DNA of 64,000 nucleotides from Flaccisagitta enflata. Taxonomy: Eukaryota > Chaetognatha > Sagittoidea > Aphragmophora. Below the pieces are notes generated by a model. The model was not told where the DNA came from. It saw only the letters and a list, made by a program, of their open reading frames with translations, and ran no database searches. Location of the stretch: the NCBI GenBank assembly GCA_965153355.1, contig OZ231127.1:6076001-6140000 (forward strand), read 5' to 3'. Positions 11,395-22,768 of this stretch are shown piece by piece (positions within the stretch are counted from its first letter, which is position 1; each line of letters opens with the position of its first letter). The position numbers were made by a program, and so were the translations under genes.

Positions 11395-11560
11395 ATTCTT
11401 TTTGTAAGCAGTTTGAAGAGGGGCCTTTTGCACTGTAACAGGCCAAAGATGGTCATAAGTGGTTTGACAAAGGCTTTTGGCACTGTAATAGGTCAACGAT
11501 GGTCATGTGCTTTTTTTTTGCAAGCAGTTTGAAGAGGGGCCTCTCGCACTGTAACAGGTC
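11395..11560. repeat. Continuation of the ~115-bp tandem array
   Basis: One and a half units with the same landmarks as 8790-10030 (AAGCAGTTTGAAGAGGGGCC, CAGGCCAAAGATGGTCATAA), placed just after the family D element. This shows the element lies within the array. Confidence 0.85.
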
Positions 11561-11649
11561 GTCCATCAACTCCTCCCTCCATTGATGTCTTTTGAGTAAA
11601 AGGAATTTCGAGGCCTCCTTTTTTCCCCCATTCTCCTTTAATCGCGGGG

Positions 11650-11749
11650 TTCTTTTTCTTTCTTTCTTTCTTTCTTTCTTTCTTTCATTTTCTCTTTCTC
11701 ACTTTCTTTATTTCTTTCTTTCTTTCTCATTTTCTTTCTGTCTTTCTTA

Positions 11750-11796
<47 letters not shown>

Positions 11797-11855
11797 TCCT
11801 TCTTTCTGACTTTCTTTGTTTTCGTCATTCCTTCTTTCTTTTTTTCTCTTTTTTT

Positions 11856-11922
<67 letters not shown>

Positions 11923-11935
11923 CTCTCTCCCTCTT
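11650..11935. repeat. (TTTC)n microsatellite
   Basis: Long TTTC run with CTTT/GTCTTTC interruptions and a less regular pyrimidine tail to about 12005. The apparent Phe/Leu/Ser-rich and Lys/Glu-rich frames are readings of the repeat. Confidence 0.95.
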
Positions 11936-12090
11936 TTTTTATTAATTTCCTTTTCTCTTTCTTTCTCTCCTCTCCTTTATTTTCTTGATTTCTTCTTTCT
12001 TTCTTCTCCCCATTTTTGCGACAAGGAAATTCCGCCCAAAAAGGAAAGCTCTTTGATGACACTCGGTCGCGAAAAACGAGACCATTTGTC

Positions 12091-12234
12091 ACGTGACTGT
12101 TTGTCATTTTATATACATTTGACTTTTTGATGGAATGGATCATCATTAGTGGCATGGCCGGCACGTGACTGTCATTTTGTTTACATTTGACTTTTTGATG
12201 GAACGGAACATCATTAGTGGCATGGCCGGCACGT
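12091..12234. repeat. Two direct ~70-bp repeats each starting CACGTGACTG
   Basis: Both copies share CACGTGACTG, CATTTGACTTTTTGATGGAA and CATCATTAGTGGCATGGCCG. A third CACGT begins right after copy two. CACGTG is the canonical bHLH E-box core, but nothing else marks a promoter here. Confidence 0.85.
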
Positions 12235-12810
12235 CTTGCGCGGTGTTGCAACATTTGCAATTTTCATTGTTTTCTACTGTAACCGAGGAGAAAATGATAA
12301 TGATATTCTCCTGTTATCATCATTACTTTGTGACAAAGCAAAGAAAGATAATTTTTTATCTCCCGTCTGTTAGCAATGGTAACATCCCGGTTTGTCCATT
12401 TAATTTCCCTTCATGTATCGTCATTTATCAGCGTGACTTGTTTGCACACATGCTTCATTTACTCATCCAATATAGACTATTGACTAATTAAGTGATTGCT
12501 TTTACTTTAACTAGGCTTATTATGCCTAAATGGTGCGCTGAATTGTCGCGTTATGTTGATTATGCTGATTTGTGCCCTTAACTTTTCCTGATTGGCGGAG
12601 ACACTGCTTTCTTTTGCAGTTACAAGTATGACTGTGTGATAAAAGTGACGATGATATGTCAATATTAGTAGAATGCCTGCGATGTGAGTGTAATGAAGAC
12701 ATAATGAAAATGTGCCACCCATGAAAGCGATATGGAAGCGTGTTGGCAGTTTTAAATGACGATAACCAACTTGATGAATTTCAGCTTCTGACGATTATGA
12801 GTGAAAAAAA

Positions 12811-12990
12811 CAAGGCCGGATACACGGCTACCCCAGTCGCGTGCGGGTGGGCAGGGGCTTTATTTGAGGTCACTTGATCACTTGGGCAGGAGCAGTGAGG
12901 CCATAGACCGCAAAAACCCAAAGAAAGTAAAGTGTGACGGACGGACCGACAGACCGACGGACGGACGGACCGACAAAGCGGGGTGTAGAG
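12811..12990 (-). mobile_element. Family A (GTCY)n Helitron-like element
   Basis: AACAAGGCCGGATACACGGC, CAGTCGCGTGCGGGTGGGCA, TTGGGCAGGAGCAGTGAGG, AAAGTAAAGTGTGACGGACG and a GACCGACGGACGGACGGACC core, then GACAAAGCGGGGTGTAGAGT. The terminal hairpin is lost. Immediately after it, a degraded family C-like end (CCCTCGCATACAGATGCGG) follows at 13020-13080. Confidence 0.85.
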
Positions 12991-13099
12991 TCCAGGTGGG
13001 CAACTCGATGCGTCATCTGCGCGATATTAGAAGAGGCGTAACGGACGGACGGATGGACAGACCCTCGCATACAGATGCGGTGACTAAGGTTGGGGGATC

Positions 13100-14390
13100 G
13101 GTGATTCACCGCCGTAAAAACGGTGGAGTGATTTGGTGATTTGGATTTTCGGTTTTTCACCGTTTTTCCCATCCATCCCCTAAGCTGCTCTTTTCATCGC
13201 ATTTTTTCGCCGTCATGCAGAGGGAAATGCGCATATGATGGGACAATACTTACAATTTTCACCAAAAAAATCCCACATAAATCCCTGATTCAGTGGTTAC
13301 TGTTATAACATGAAACAGTACCTCTCAGTATCACTCAGCGCGTCTTTCTTGTTGCTTGCAAAGCGACTCTTTAGGAGGGTTTGTCCCTTGGAAGATCTGT
13401 CTGAATAGAACGCTAAGATTTAGGTAATGCAAAATTGACCAAAAAAGCGATTTTTAGAATTACTACCCCTGCCATGCCACAATGCAGCCCCCGTCCACTC
13501 CTGCCCATCTTCTTTACTGCCCCTGCCCACCTGCAAGCAACTACAGAAGGAACCATTATGCGAGTTGTGGAGCAACCCCCCTCAAAGCCCACGCTATTGC
13601 TTCTTTTCTTCAAGTCTGGCTGAAGTTTAGCTAGTCTGTCTAGATAGTTCCTCAAGTCTAGCTGAAGACAATTTTTTCAACCAGGCTTTTATTGAGAATT
13701 CCTCTAGAATTTCCATAATTAACCTTTTTATACTAAAATTTAGTCTTATTTTTTTAAAAGCTCTTGAAATGGGGAAAATCAAAGTCTTGGAAAGGATTTT
13801 TATGGAATTTCAAAAATCACCTTGGTGAAAGAATTTGTAATCATCTAAGATATAAACCACTTCCCAAAATAGAAGGAGATAAGCGTTAGTGTGAGCTGTA
13901 AGTGGGGCACTTCAATTTTGGTCCCTCCACACCTCTTGTAATGGTTCCTTCTGTACTTATAAGTCGTGTATCCGGAGTAATGCCAACACTGTTCAAAGAT
14001 TATGATGCATGCGTACTTCTTATTCATTTTTATCATTTCTACTGTCTCTATTTGTAGCGCACTTCCATTCTATCAATTCCGTTATTTTTAATATGAAAAA
14101 AAGATAAAAAAAAAAGACTGAAGAGGAAAAAGAAAAAGAAAAAGAAAAGAAAAAGAAAGAAATAAAGAAGAGAGAGAGGGGGGGAGAGGGAGAGAGAGAC
14201 AGATTAACTGACATCAAGAAACAGTTCAAGAGACATACAGTGTATACACTAAAAAAATTATGACAATTTTTTTTCTCATCTTTAGACCATGGCGTCAGAG
14301 TGTGTGGGAACAGGCTAAAGGATTGTGCATAACAAATTAACATACACTTCGTTGATCAGTTTTAGCTAGCAATTGATGGGGGATGCTGCA
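13100..14390. other. No gene seen
   Basis: AT-rich intergenic or intronic sequence with a purine run at 14096-14200. I see no exon with supportable splice sites and no clear element. Confidence 0.6.
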
Positions 14391-14394
14391 CTAT

Positions 14395-14605
14395 AACAAG
14401 TGACGCGGGGGTCACAATATCATTGTTGATGGATGGGCAGGGGTATGCAACCCCCATTCATACCCTCTCCCACACCTTGTTTACTCACACACACTAATAT
14501 TCACAACTGTATCATCATTAATGCACATTTTCACATTTTTGACACGAGCATGACCAACAGACTGACAAAAGCTCTTATAAAAGTGCGTGTCCGCAACCAA
14601 GTTTC
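14395..14605 (-). mobile_element. Family A' element (CAAGTGACGNGGGGTCACAA end)
   Basis: Starts ACAAGTGACGCGGGGGTCAC, has GATGGATGGGCAGGGG and CAACCCCCATTCATACCC, and ends ATAAAAGTGCGTGTCCGCAA. A close relative lies at 26.63-26.85 kb and a shorter one near 52.79 kb, so this is a distinct subfamily. Confidence 0.7.
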
Positions 14606-15049
14606 ACTGAAAAAAACGGAAAAACGGTGGTGGAAACGGAAAAACGCCGAAAATCGGTGGTGATTGAAAACCCGAGTCACTCCCAACCTTAGCGGTGACG
14701 CATCGAAAAAGCCATCTTTCGGGCAATTACTCATGTCAATACAATATCTAGATTACAACCTTTTGTAATTTTTCTGGATCGGTAAAAAAAGAAAAAGCAT
14801 CCTCTACGCGAGACGTTCAACCAGTCTCTGATTATGAATCTGCGTACAGTGACACCCCATTATGACGGAAATTTGCTTATGACATGCATTATTTTAGACT
14901 AATTTTATTTCTTGTATTGATGTAATAAAACTGCAGCTTTAGTAGCGTGGGAAAGTGAAACTCTTGCGTCTGTTTTTCATAGTGGAATTAATATACTATC
15001 TTGGAAAAAAGTTTATCGCATTATTGATTAAGGGGCATTTTATGGACAG

Positions 15050-15390
15050 GATAGTACAATTAACAGGTCCGTGACAAGCTTGATACCTCTTTGACCTTTC
15101 CAAACATTTCCCTGCGTCTTAGCATGCTTTCGTACTGCGACTGAATGTATGATAGTGTGATCTTCCTCCAGACTTTAGCGCAATTTTTTTCAGTCCTGCC
15201 ATCGATGTTGCACTTTCTTGTTTTTGCCATTACCTCAATTGGGACCATAGAGATTCAATCAGCTTGAGTTCTGGGCTGTTCCTGGTCTAACTGGAGAAGT
15301 GTTTGACCTTTGACACTGCGCCTTTGATGCCATTGCTTCGTTCAAACAGCTAGATGAGCGGGTGCGCAATCTCCCATGAACCGCGTTTCA
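15050..15390 (-). pseudogene. Fossil Tc1/mariner-type transposase, C-terminal half
   Basis: On the minus strand three frames in succession carry the hallmarks of a Tc1/mariner DDE transposase. GDCAPAHLA (about 15358-15385) matches the second catalytic Asp motif (DNAPAH in the family). NSPELKLIESLW (about 15246-15285) matches the SPDLNPIENLW motif that holds the last acidic catalytic residue. A W..I..SYIQSQYESMLRRR stretch (about 15110-15180) matches the conserved C-terminal helix. Frameshifts and stops separate the blocks, so it cannot make a protein. The N-terminal DNA-binding half and inverted terminal repeats were not found. Confidence 0.75.
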
Positions 15391-16039
15391 AAAATGCCAT
15401 TTTTATGCCATTTTTCTAAAGAGGTACCTAACTTCGTTCAGCTCTCATTTCTAAACGGTTAGATGCACAGTAACGCGGTTGGCGCCAACTGCTAGAAAAT
15501 TTGAAGACGTTTCAGAACCTGACCAATTTTTTATAGATTTTATTATTTGTAAAGGAGATTTGAGGCTTTAAGTGATGCGATAAACTTATTTCCAAGGTTG
15601 TATGACGCATCATGTAAATATTTGTCACTGAAGTAGATCTGATGGCGTTATGATTTGTAACTTTTTATACAAAGTAGCAATGAAGCTGCTAAACACAAAT
15701 CATTAACAAACAGCAACATTTAGGCAGTGGCCTTTAGCCAATTTTTATTTTTCTAGCTGAAAAGGCAAGATTTGAACCTATGAAAATCTTCACTTTCCCT
15801 TTCTAGCTATAGCAGATGAAATTTGTAAGACCTTTGGTATCCGTTTTTTGCGGGGTTCAACTGAACTATACAATTTGGACTGTTTGATGGATCTTGTCTG
15901 ATCACATCCGTAGAAATTGTCTGAACCATGTTCATTCATCCTCATTCAATTTTAAGTTATGGTTCGATGTTTAAGCGGACGTCCAGTCATGCGTGAAACT
16001 CCTTGAATCTAAATAATTCTTAATGACGGGAAAAAGCCA

Positions 16040-16392
16040 CCACCAACAGCACCAACGCAACCACCAAAAGTCACCACCAACAGCACAACCACCACCAACA
16101 GCACCACCACCAGCACAACACTGCCACCAACAGCACTGACACCACAACCATCACCACCAGCCACCACTCACCACCAACAGCCAACACCGTCACCACCACC
16201 TCCACCACCACGAATCACCAACAACCACCACCACTTCCACCACAAACAACAACAGCACCACCACCAACAGCCAACACCACTTCCACCACCAACAACAACA
16301 GCACCACCACCAACAGCCAACACCACTTCCACCACCAACAACAACAGCACCACCACCATCAACAGCCACCACCGTCACTACCAACAGCAGCA
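16040..16392. repeat. (CCA/CAA/CAGCAC) trinucleotide-based minisatellite
   Basis: CCACCAACAGCACCAC-type motifs in irregular tandem. Two longer segments (CACTTCCACCACCAACAACA plus flank) are near-identical duplicates at about 16280 and 16325. Gly/Val/Trp-rich minus-strand frames are artefacts. Confidence 0.9.
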
Positions 16393-16563
16393 GCTTAGAG
16401 TTGGATAGGTCTGGTGGCAACCGGCAAGGGGAAGTGGAGGCCCCGGGGAAGGGAGATCAAGTGGTGGTTGAAGTCTAACTATTTTCTCCAGTCTCCTCCT
16501 CCCCCCCCCTCTTTTTCTCTCCCTCATCACATGCAAACACATGTTCGGTTCTCATCTATACAG

Positions 16564-16665
16564 AATATGACGGTTTTAACTTCTGCGGGGCAACCCGTCC
16601 TCCTTGGGACCGTCAGTCGGGATCGGCGAACCGGACACAGGAAATTTGTTCTTTCAAAAGAGAAA
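16564..16665 (+). CDS. Candidate internal exon, unknown protein
   Basis: The acceptor CATCTATACAG (to 16563) follows a C/T-rich stretch (16490-16530). A donor AAA|GTAATT starts at 16666. The 102-base segment is open in two frames: one begins NMTVLTSAGQPVLLG, the other YDGFNFCGATRPPWD. I cannot choose between them and recognise neither. Listed because both splice signals are present and the tract is unique sequence between microsatellites. It may be chance. Confidence 0.3.
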
Positions 16666-16854
16666 GTAATTTATGTTGGTGACTTTCCCTTCTTAACACT
16701 AGTATGAACAACAGAATAATATGAATCATCACTTGGATGCGTTTCTTTTTGTTTTTTCTTGTTTCGTCTTTGTACATCTTTTTGATGAACCAATTTTTTT
16801 TCCTCCTTTTGTTCGCCTGAGTGACTTTTTCGCACATGATTTAGAATAAACATG

Positions 16855-16855
<1 letters not shown>

Positions 16856-16935
<80 letters not shown>

Positions 16936-16953
16936 GAAAGAGATAGTGAAAGA

Positions 16954-17044
<91 letters not shown>

Positions 17045-17062
17045 AGAGAGAGAGAGAGAGTG
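16856..17062. repeat. (GA)n microsatellite, two blocks
   Basis: Two GA runs (16856-16929 and 16957-17041, with a tail to 17062) separated by a short degenerate purine segment. Confidence 0.95.
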
Positions 17063-17352
17063 AACTAAGAAAGAGGGATTTAATGAACGAATGATTGAAT
17101 GAATATGAAACTTGTGCCACTCCTTTTCTTTTCTTTCTTTCCACCGACGGCGTCAATTATCGCATCTGCAAAGGGGAAAAAAAGAAAAAAGGAAAAAAGA
17201 TGAGAATAGAACAGAGCAGCTGATTGAGAGAGACTATAAAGTGACGATCTTCCCCCAGATCCTCCCCCGGACACTTTTTGCGCTCTTTTTCGCTTTCTCC
17301 TTCCGCTCGCGTAAACCGATTTTTGACCAATGAAGGCCATAAGAAGAAAAGC

Positions 17353-17427
<75 letters not shown>
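17353..17427. repeat. (GA)n microsatellite
   Basis: Pure GA run of about 37 units. Confidence 0.95.
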
Positions 17428-17429
<2 letters not shown>

Positions 17430-17534
17430 CCAAGATCCCAAAAGCGGGAAACTAGGGACAGATGAGAGGGAAGTTTTGACTGCAAGTTCCAACTTTTTGT
17501 GTGTACCATGCCGCTGGGTCAAACCACGTGACAA

Positions 17535-17538
<4 letters not shown>

Positions 17539-17619
<81 letters not shown>
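17539..17619. repeat. (GA)n microsatellite
   Basis: Pure GA run of about 40 units. Confidence 0.95.
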
Positions 17620-17625
<6 letters not shown>

Positions 17626-17699
17626 CTGGAAGAGAATGAGAATTTTCATTCAATTTTCCCCGAAAAAAATAAGTTAACTTTAAACGGAGGTACAGTGTA

Positions 17700-17703
<4 letters not shown>

Positions 17704-17752
<49 letters not shown>

Positions 17753-17758
17753 CGACAA

Positions 17759-17806
<48 letters not shown>

Positions 17807-17876
17807 CCTAATTTCAATACAGACATGTATGGAAACAGACAGACAGACAGACACACACACACACACGCACAGACGC
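17704..17876. repeat. (GA)n, (CA)n and (CAGA)n cluster
   Basis: GA run 17704-17749, CA run about 17765-17805, then ACAGACAGACAGACACACAC at about 17836-17866. The segment GCCTGATTTCAATACAGACA near 17880 duplicates GCCTAATTTCAATACAGACA near 17805, which brackets the CAGA stretch. Confidence 0.9.
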
Positions 17877-18523
17877 ACAGCCTGATTTCAATACAGACAA
17901 GAACGGAAACAGAGAGACCGATTACATTAAGATATGAGTGTGAGAACCAAATTAAAGTGAGAGAACGGAGAGGAAGAGAGAGAGACATAGTCAATCAAGA
18001 AGGCGAAAAAAAAATCTTAATCCGAGATTTTTTTTTCACAGGTTTTGTTTTCATTGAAGTTCCGAGGAAGACACTCACCTCAAACCTCATGGCTCATTTA
18101 ACTCGTCTAGAAACTTTTTACCACGCGTCCATCTTTCAATATCATGTATCTCATGACAATTTCATATCATTTCGATGTATATCATATTATCTGTACTATT
18201 CTTAGTCTCGTAGCTCTTTGCTCTATTTATCAATGAAATGTTATACACGAAACAAAATTGCCATTTATACATAAACAGGAGAAATTACCCAAGAGGGAAA
18301 GTGACATAGTAATGGATGATATTCAGAACATCAACGTAATTACGCAATAATGATAGTTTACCGATTTATAACGATATTTTTCGACCAAAACTTTATCTTT
18401 AGTTCCTGATTAATTGCCCATCATTGGCGACCACATGGTCTTGTTACCTGTTTAAGTCATTTCCGAATCTCAAAATGTATTTTTTGCGTATATTGATTTA
18501 CTTAATATCGCATTCTCTCTCTT

Positions 18524-18526
<3 letters not shown>

Positions 18527-18600
<74 letters not shown>
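18527..18600. repeat. (CT)n microsatellite
   Basis: Pure CT run of about 37 units. Confidence 0.95.
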
Positions 18601-18603
<3 letters not shown>

Positions 18604-18903
18604 TTCTAAAACATTTACGTCAGTATCTCTCTCTCTCTCTCCCTTTAAAATATATCTCCTCTCTCTCCTCTAGCCAGCATTTTTGGTATTTTCTAGTTTC
18701 TCCTTTCCCCCTCAGTTTTTGCTTTCTTCTCCTCTAAATTCACCTCGACAGCATTTTAGGTCATTAGCATTGGGAACAGGCGCCCCAGATAGCCTGTAGG
18801 CAAAGTGAGTGAGGCATTAGATTCTGTCCTTTCTTTGTTCCCAACCTCCACACAACCGAGCGAGAAAAAAAGAGAAGAGAGAAATTCGCGGACCGAACCG
18901 ACG

Positions 18904-18907
<4 letters not shown>

Positions 18908-18983
<76 letters not shown>
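18908..18983. repeat. (GA)n microsatellite
   Basis: Pure GA run of about 38 units. Confidence 0.95.
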
Positions 18984-18986
<3 letters not shown>

Positions 18987-19385
18987 AAGGCTCGCCTATA
19001 ATTCAAGTCATAACATAAAACTTGTATTTCTCCTCGATCCTCCGCAAACTCGAATTCTGCGCCCTTTCTTTCTCTTTCTTTTTCTCTTTCTTTTCTTTTC
19101 GGCAAAACGCGGGGAAAAAATAGTAAAAGAACAATTGAAGAGTGGAAAAAAAAAGAGAAAATTTCCCCCCACTATTTCGATAATTCTCTTTCTCTCTCTC
19201 TCTCTTGTGTACCAATATCGAGTCCGAATGTAGTTTAGGGTAAAAAGAATCTTTTTATTCTCATATTATTATTCGCGTCTACATGGTTAAAGACATCCTT
19301 TCTGTTTTCTCTCTCTTCCTATGCCTCGTTCTGGAGAAAGGGGGGGGGATGTTGCTGAGCTGAATCCTCTCATATACGTCCTTGC

Positions 19386-19388
<3 letters not shown>

Positions 19389-19446
<58 letters not shown>
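19389..19446. repeat. (CT)n microsatellite
   Basis: CT run of about 29 units. A second, imperfect CTCC/TCATCA-rich stretch with a serine-rich reading follows at 19490-19790. Confidence 0.95.
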
Positions 19447-19452
<6 letters not shown>

Positions 19453-19910
19453 GGCTCACATGCTAAAATATAGTTAGTTGGGGGCTCTCCTCTTATCCCC
19501 GTTCTCCTTCCCGTCAATCCCGTCATCCTCAACCACGGCCTCCTATCCTCCACTAGCTCCTCCTCCTCCGCCTCGACTATCGCCTCATCATCATTCTTCC
19601 CCTTCTTCTTCCTCCTTCTCCTCCATCCTCATTCCCGTTCTACTTATCTTCTTCTTCCACGTTTACATTTCCTCTCTCTCGCAATCTACCACCACCACCA
19701 CTTCCAACGCCACCACCTCGTGCTCCTCTTCCTCCTCCTCCACCACCTCCTCCGCCTCATCATTCCCCTCTTTTCCTGACTCCCTCCGCGAGTTCGAATC
19801 TAACTCACAGCTGCCATACCAACTTGCTCAGAGAAAAAATATCTTACTTCACTTTTACGAAATGAAAATTGACGTCGGTTTGTAACAACAATCCAGAGCG
19901 AATTTTGTTA

Positions 19911-20550
19911 TCACGTTGTTATGGACGGTTTGAACGATTTACCCGCATAGAATAGATCTCGAATCGAATGAAGGAGAAAAAGAAACGATCCGTTTATCTC
20001 TCCACGACGAGGCGCCACTGGCTCAACGTTATTTAGCGGAACTTCGATATAGGCTACGTTCGAGAAATCCTCGTGTCGAAGTCTTTTCCCTTTAGTTACA
20101 TATTCGTGCCTGTCAGCCTCGAGTATAGAAGAGAAAAGAGAAAAAAATCCGTCCTTGCCGAGCGTGCAAATAGGACCTCGGCGGCGTATTCCTGTTAGAC
20201 AGAGAGATAAGCCTCGTAGGCAATGACGCTCAAGAAGCAAACCAGCCTTGCAAAGGGATGACGCCTTACCGTCCTTGGTTCGCGCGTTGAACTGAATTTG
20301 ATCTACGCAGGGAAGCTTGGCTCCACAGGTCGAACACTCCAACGATCTATTTGATAAGGAGAATCTCGAGAAGAGAGAGATAGAGAGAGGAAAAAAATCA
20401 GTTTTTTGCGCCTTTATAATTTGCAGCGGGTTAGCAATTTTCGTCAAGAAGGACGCGAAAGTTAAATTGAGCGAAATGGAGCACGTTGTTATCTCACCCT
20501 GTGTAGACGTTAGTTTCTTTTCCTTTTTCCTCTGTGTGCATTTAAACTGA
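19911..20550. CDS. Unique-sequence block with coding potential, strand unresolved
   Basis: This is the longest non-repetitive open region of the 16-27 kb field. On minus, 178 codons are open from 20447 to 19911. A 78-base in-frame stretch inside it (20269 to 20192) has donor G|GTAAGG and acceptor TCTGTCTAACAG, so a spliced reading is also possible, joining CSTCGAKLPCVDQIQFNART to IRRRGPICTLG. On plus, an overlapping frame (about 20290-20550) reads APQVEHSNDLFDKENLEKRE and a hydrophobic segment. Another plus frame (about 19950-20096) reads LHDEAPLAQRYLAELRYRLR. All look equally protein-like, so I cannot decide the strand and recognise no family. At most one is real. Confidence 0.25.
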
Positions 20551-20711
20551 ATCTTTGACTGTTTTCCTCAGACATTAGGCTCTGTATTGGTTAATCATGC
20601 TTTCTGCAATTCTGCATCTTTACAGAAGGAAGACTAAAATCTAAGCGGAGAAAAATGGCTTTTTGTCTAATGCCGAGTGAGTGTAGGCTTTTGTTTTTTC
20701 CTGGGTTTCAG

Positions 20712-20779
20712 TAGTTGACGTTAAAGAGGGCGCGTTGACTTCACCACTAAAAGAAACGAAAACAAAAGAACCAGGGACA
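20712..20779 (+). CDS. Candidate short internal exon
   Basis: The acceptor TTTTTTCCTGGGTTTCAG ends at 20711 and the donor ACA|GTGAGA starts at 20780. The 68 bases have one open frame (entry phase needing one base from the previous exon), encoding VDVKEGALTSPLKETKTKEP and GT. Splice signals on both sides are good, but the exon is short and no phase-compatible neighbour could be fixed, so this stays tentative. Confidence 0.35.
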
Positions 20780-21005
20780 GTGAGAAAATTTGATTATTTG
20801 ATCATTATCCATATAAGCGAATTGCGAAAGCTAGCTATCAGTATCACTGCTTTTACCGCTGCTGGCGATGAGCTGTGTGATTTACGCTGTTGTTGTCGTC
20901 GTTTTTGTTGTTTTGTTATCAGTGCCTATTTGTCTCTTTACTACACCAACGGTTAGTCTGTCACTGCCCTCTCTCGCTCTTTTTGTCTGTCTTTTTTTTT
21001 CATTT

Positions 21006-21495
21006 TTAGTTGCGGACACGCAACTCAGTAAGAGGCTCTGTTTGTCTGTCAGTTCGTCCGTCCGTTGATCCGTTGGTCATGCTTGGGTGCCAAAGCGCTT
21101 TTATGCTGCTGTAGACTTGGTGATTGTCTGTGTATGTAAGCATGGGGGGGGAGGGTTTTGATGGGGGTTAGGGGTGAGGTTAGGGGTAGGTTTAGGGATA
21201 AGGGTTAGGGTAAGGGGTGCGGTTAGGGTAAGGGGTGGGGCTAGGGTTAAGGGTGGGGTTAGGGTTTGGGGCAGGGGTAGGGCTAGGGTTAAGGGTGGGG
21301 TTAGGGTTAGGGGCAGGGGTGGTGTTAGGGTAAGGGGTGGCGTTAGAATTGGTGTTTTTGATCATGGTAGATGTCAATTTCAATGGAGCTTTTTAGTCGC
21401 GGACACACATTTTTGAATTCCGATCGGTTTTTTCATTACTGCTCCTGCCCAACCGTCCGCGAATGGATTGCCGTGTATCCGGCCTTGTTCATTAT
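21006..21495 (+). mobile_element. Family A element carrying a telomere-like (TTAGGG) tract
   Basis: Starts TTTTTAGTTGCGGACACGCA and GTCTGTCAGTTCGTCCGTCC, and ends TGCTCCTGCCCAACCGTCCG with ATTGCCGTGTATCCGGCC and TTG. The expanded interior from about 21145 to 21345 consists of GGGTTAGGGTAAGGGGTG-type units. Confidence 0.75.
21145..21345. repeat. Degenerate TTAGGG-like tract
   Basis: Units such as GGGGTTAGGGTTAGGGGCAG and GGGGTGCGGTTAGGGTAAGG. TTAGGG is the usual metazoan telomere hexamer, but the units here vary in length and the tract lies inside an interspersed element, so this is not a telomere. Confidence 0.8.
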
Positions 21496-21597
21496 GCGTC
21501 TTCATTAAAACCAATCTCAATCCCGGGTACTAGATGGCATGGTAGCCATTTCTTTCTTTCTTTTTCCATTCTTTCTTTTGTTTATCATTTTTTTCTC

Positions 21598-21872
<275 letters not shown>

Positions 21873-22537
21873 CACACATGCAAACGGATTGCTTTCTAGC
21901 GCCTACTGCGATAGTTTTCTTTCAGTCTACCTGATATTTTTGATTAATGGTCATAAATGAACGTTACCATATAATTGAGCGTTAGGAAAAGCAGCAAAAT
22001 ACGATTCACGATGAGGCTCTACAATACACTCGGGTGTGCCAATATGCTAAACATTATTCTATGGAGATATCACACTAGAACAACATGGGGCTACTAATTT
22101 TAAGGCCCTCCCCGTTTTTCTTTTTCCTCATTTCGCATATCTTCCGTTTTTTTTTCAAAACTCCTGTTTTGCCCCTATGTTGCATATCGTTGTAATCAAG
22201 TAATTGACTTTATTTTATTTGCAGTGTTTGTTTAGGAGTTGGAATCATTTTTTATGGCACCATTAGGTGTAAAACTGAACAGCAGCCTACTTAGTTCTAT
22301 CACATCAAAATTCTATAATTATAGATTGATATTTCTTTTAGTAAGTTATCGGTCTCTTGGCGAACAAGAGCACTGACATATCATTTGATTTAGATAGCAA
22401 GAAAAAACGGTTCCCGATCGAATTTTGAAAAAAGGAAAACGGTGATGGTTTTGAAATCAAAATCCCATCTTGTGTTTGTGTTATGATACTGAAATCGGAC
22501 ATCACCCCTATTTGGCACACCTGAACAATACACAATA

Positions 22538-22768
22538 ATGAGTCTGTTTCTACTCGTGACAATCTCGTTATTTATAACGGGCCATTCGGTCGCTCTCTAT
22601 GTTTGTTCCCTCGCATGGCTCACTTTACTCACTCGCTTGGCAACGCTCCCCTCACTTTGCCCAGTCCCTCATGGGACAGTTGAAATTCATGAAAATGTGT
22701 TCAAGCTGAAAACACATTTCACGGAAACAATCGAAATTCTTGATGTCAGTAGAAACACACCCAAATGA
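22538..22768 (+). CDS. Small frame with signal-peptide-like start, uncertain
   Basis: ATG at 22538 begins MSLFLLVTISLFITGHSVAL, which resembles a signal peptide or membrane anchor, and the frame ends after 76 codons. It overlaps by ATGA with a second frame (22765-23046, 93 codons) containing SFKDRNSFIKEYVKMKAGDF. No family is recognised and no splice evidence links the two. The overlap could reflect one frame broken by a frameshift, or chance. Confidence 0.2.
   Translation: MSLFLLVTISLFITGHSVALYVCSLAWLTLLTRLATLPSLCPVPHGTVEIHENVFKLKTHFTETIEILDVSRNTPK

Noticed and set aside
8790-11560. CRISPR-like regularly spaced repeats
   Set aside because: Units are directly tandem with no unique spacers, and this is animal DNA.
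21145-21345. Chromosome end or fused telomere
   Set aside because: The TTAGGG-like units are irregular and lie between the two ends of an interspersed element.
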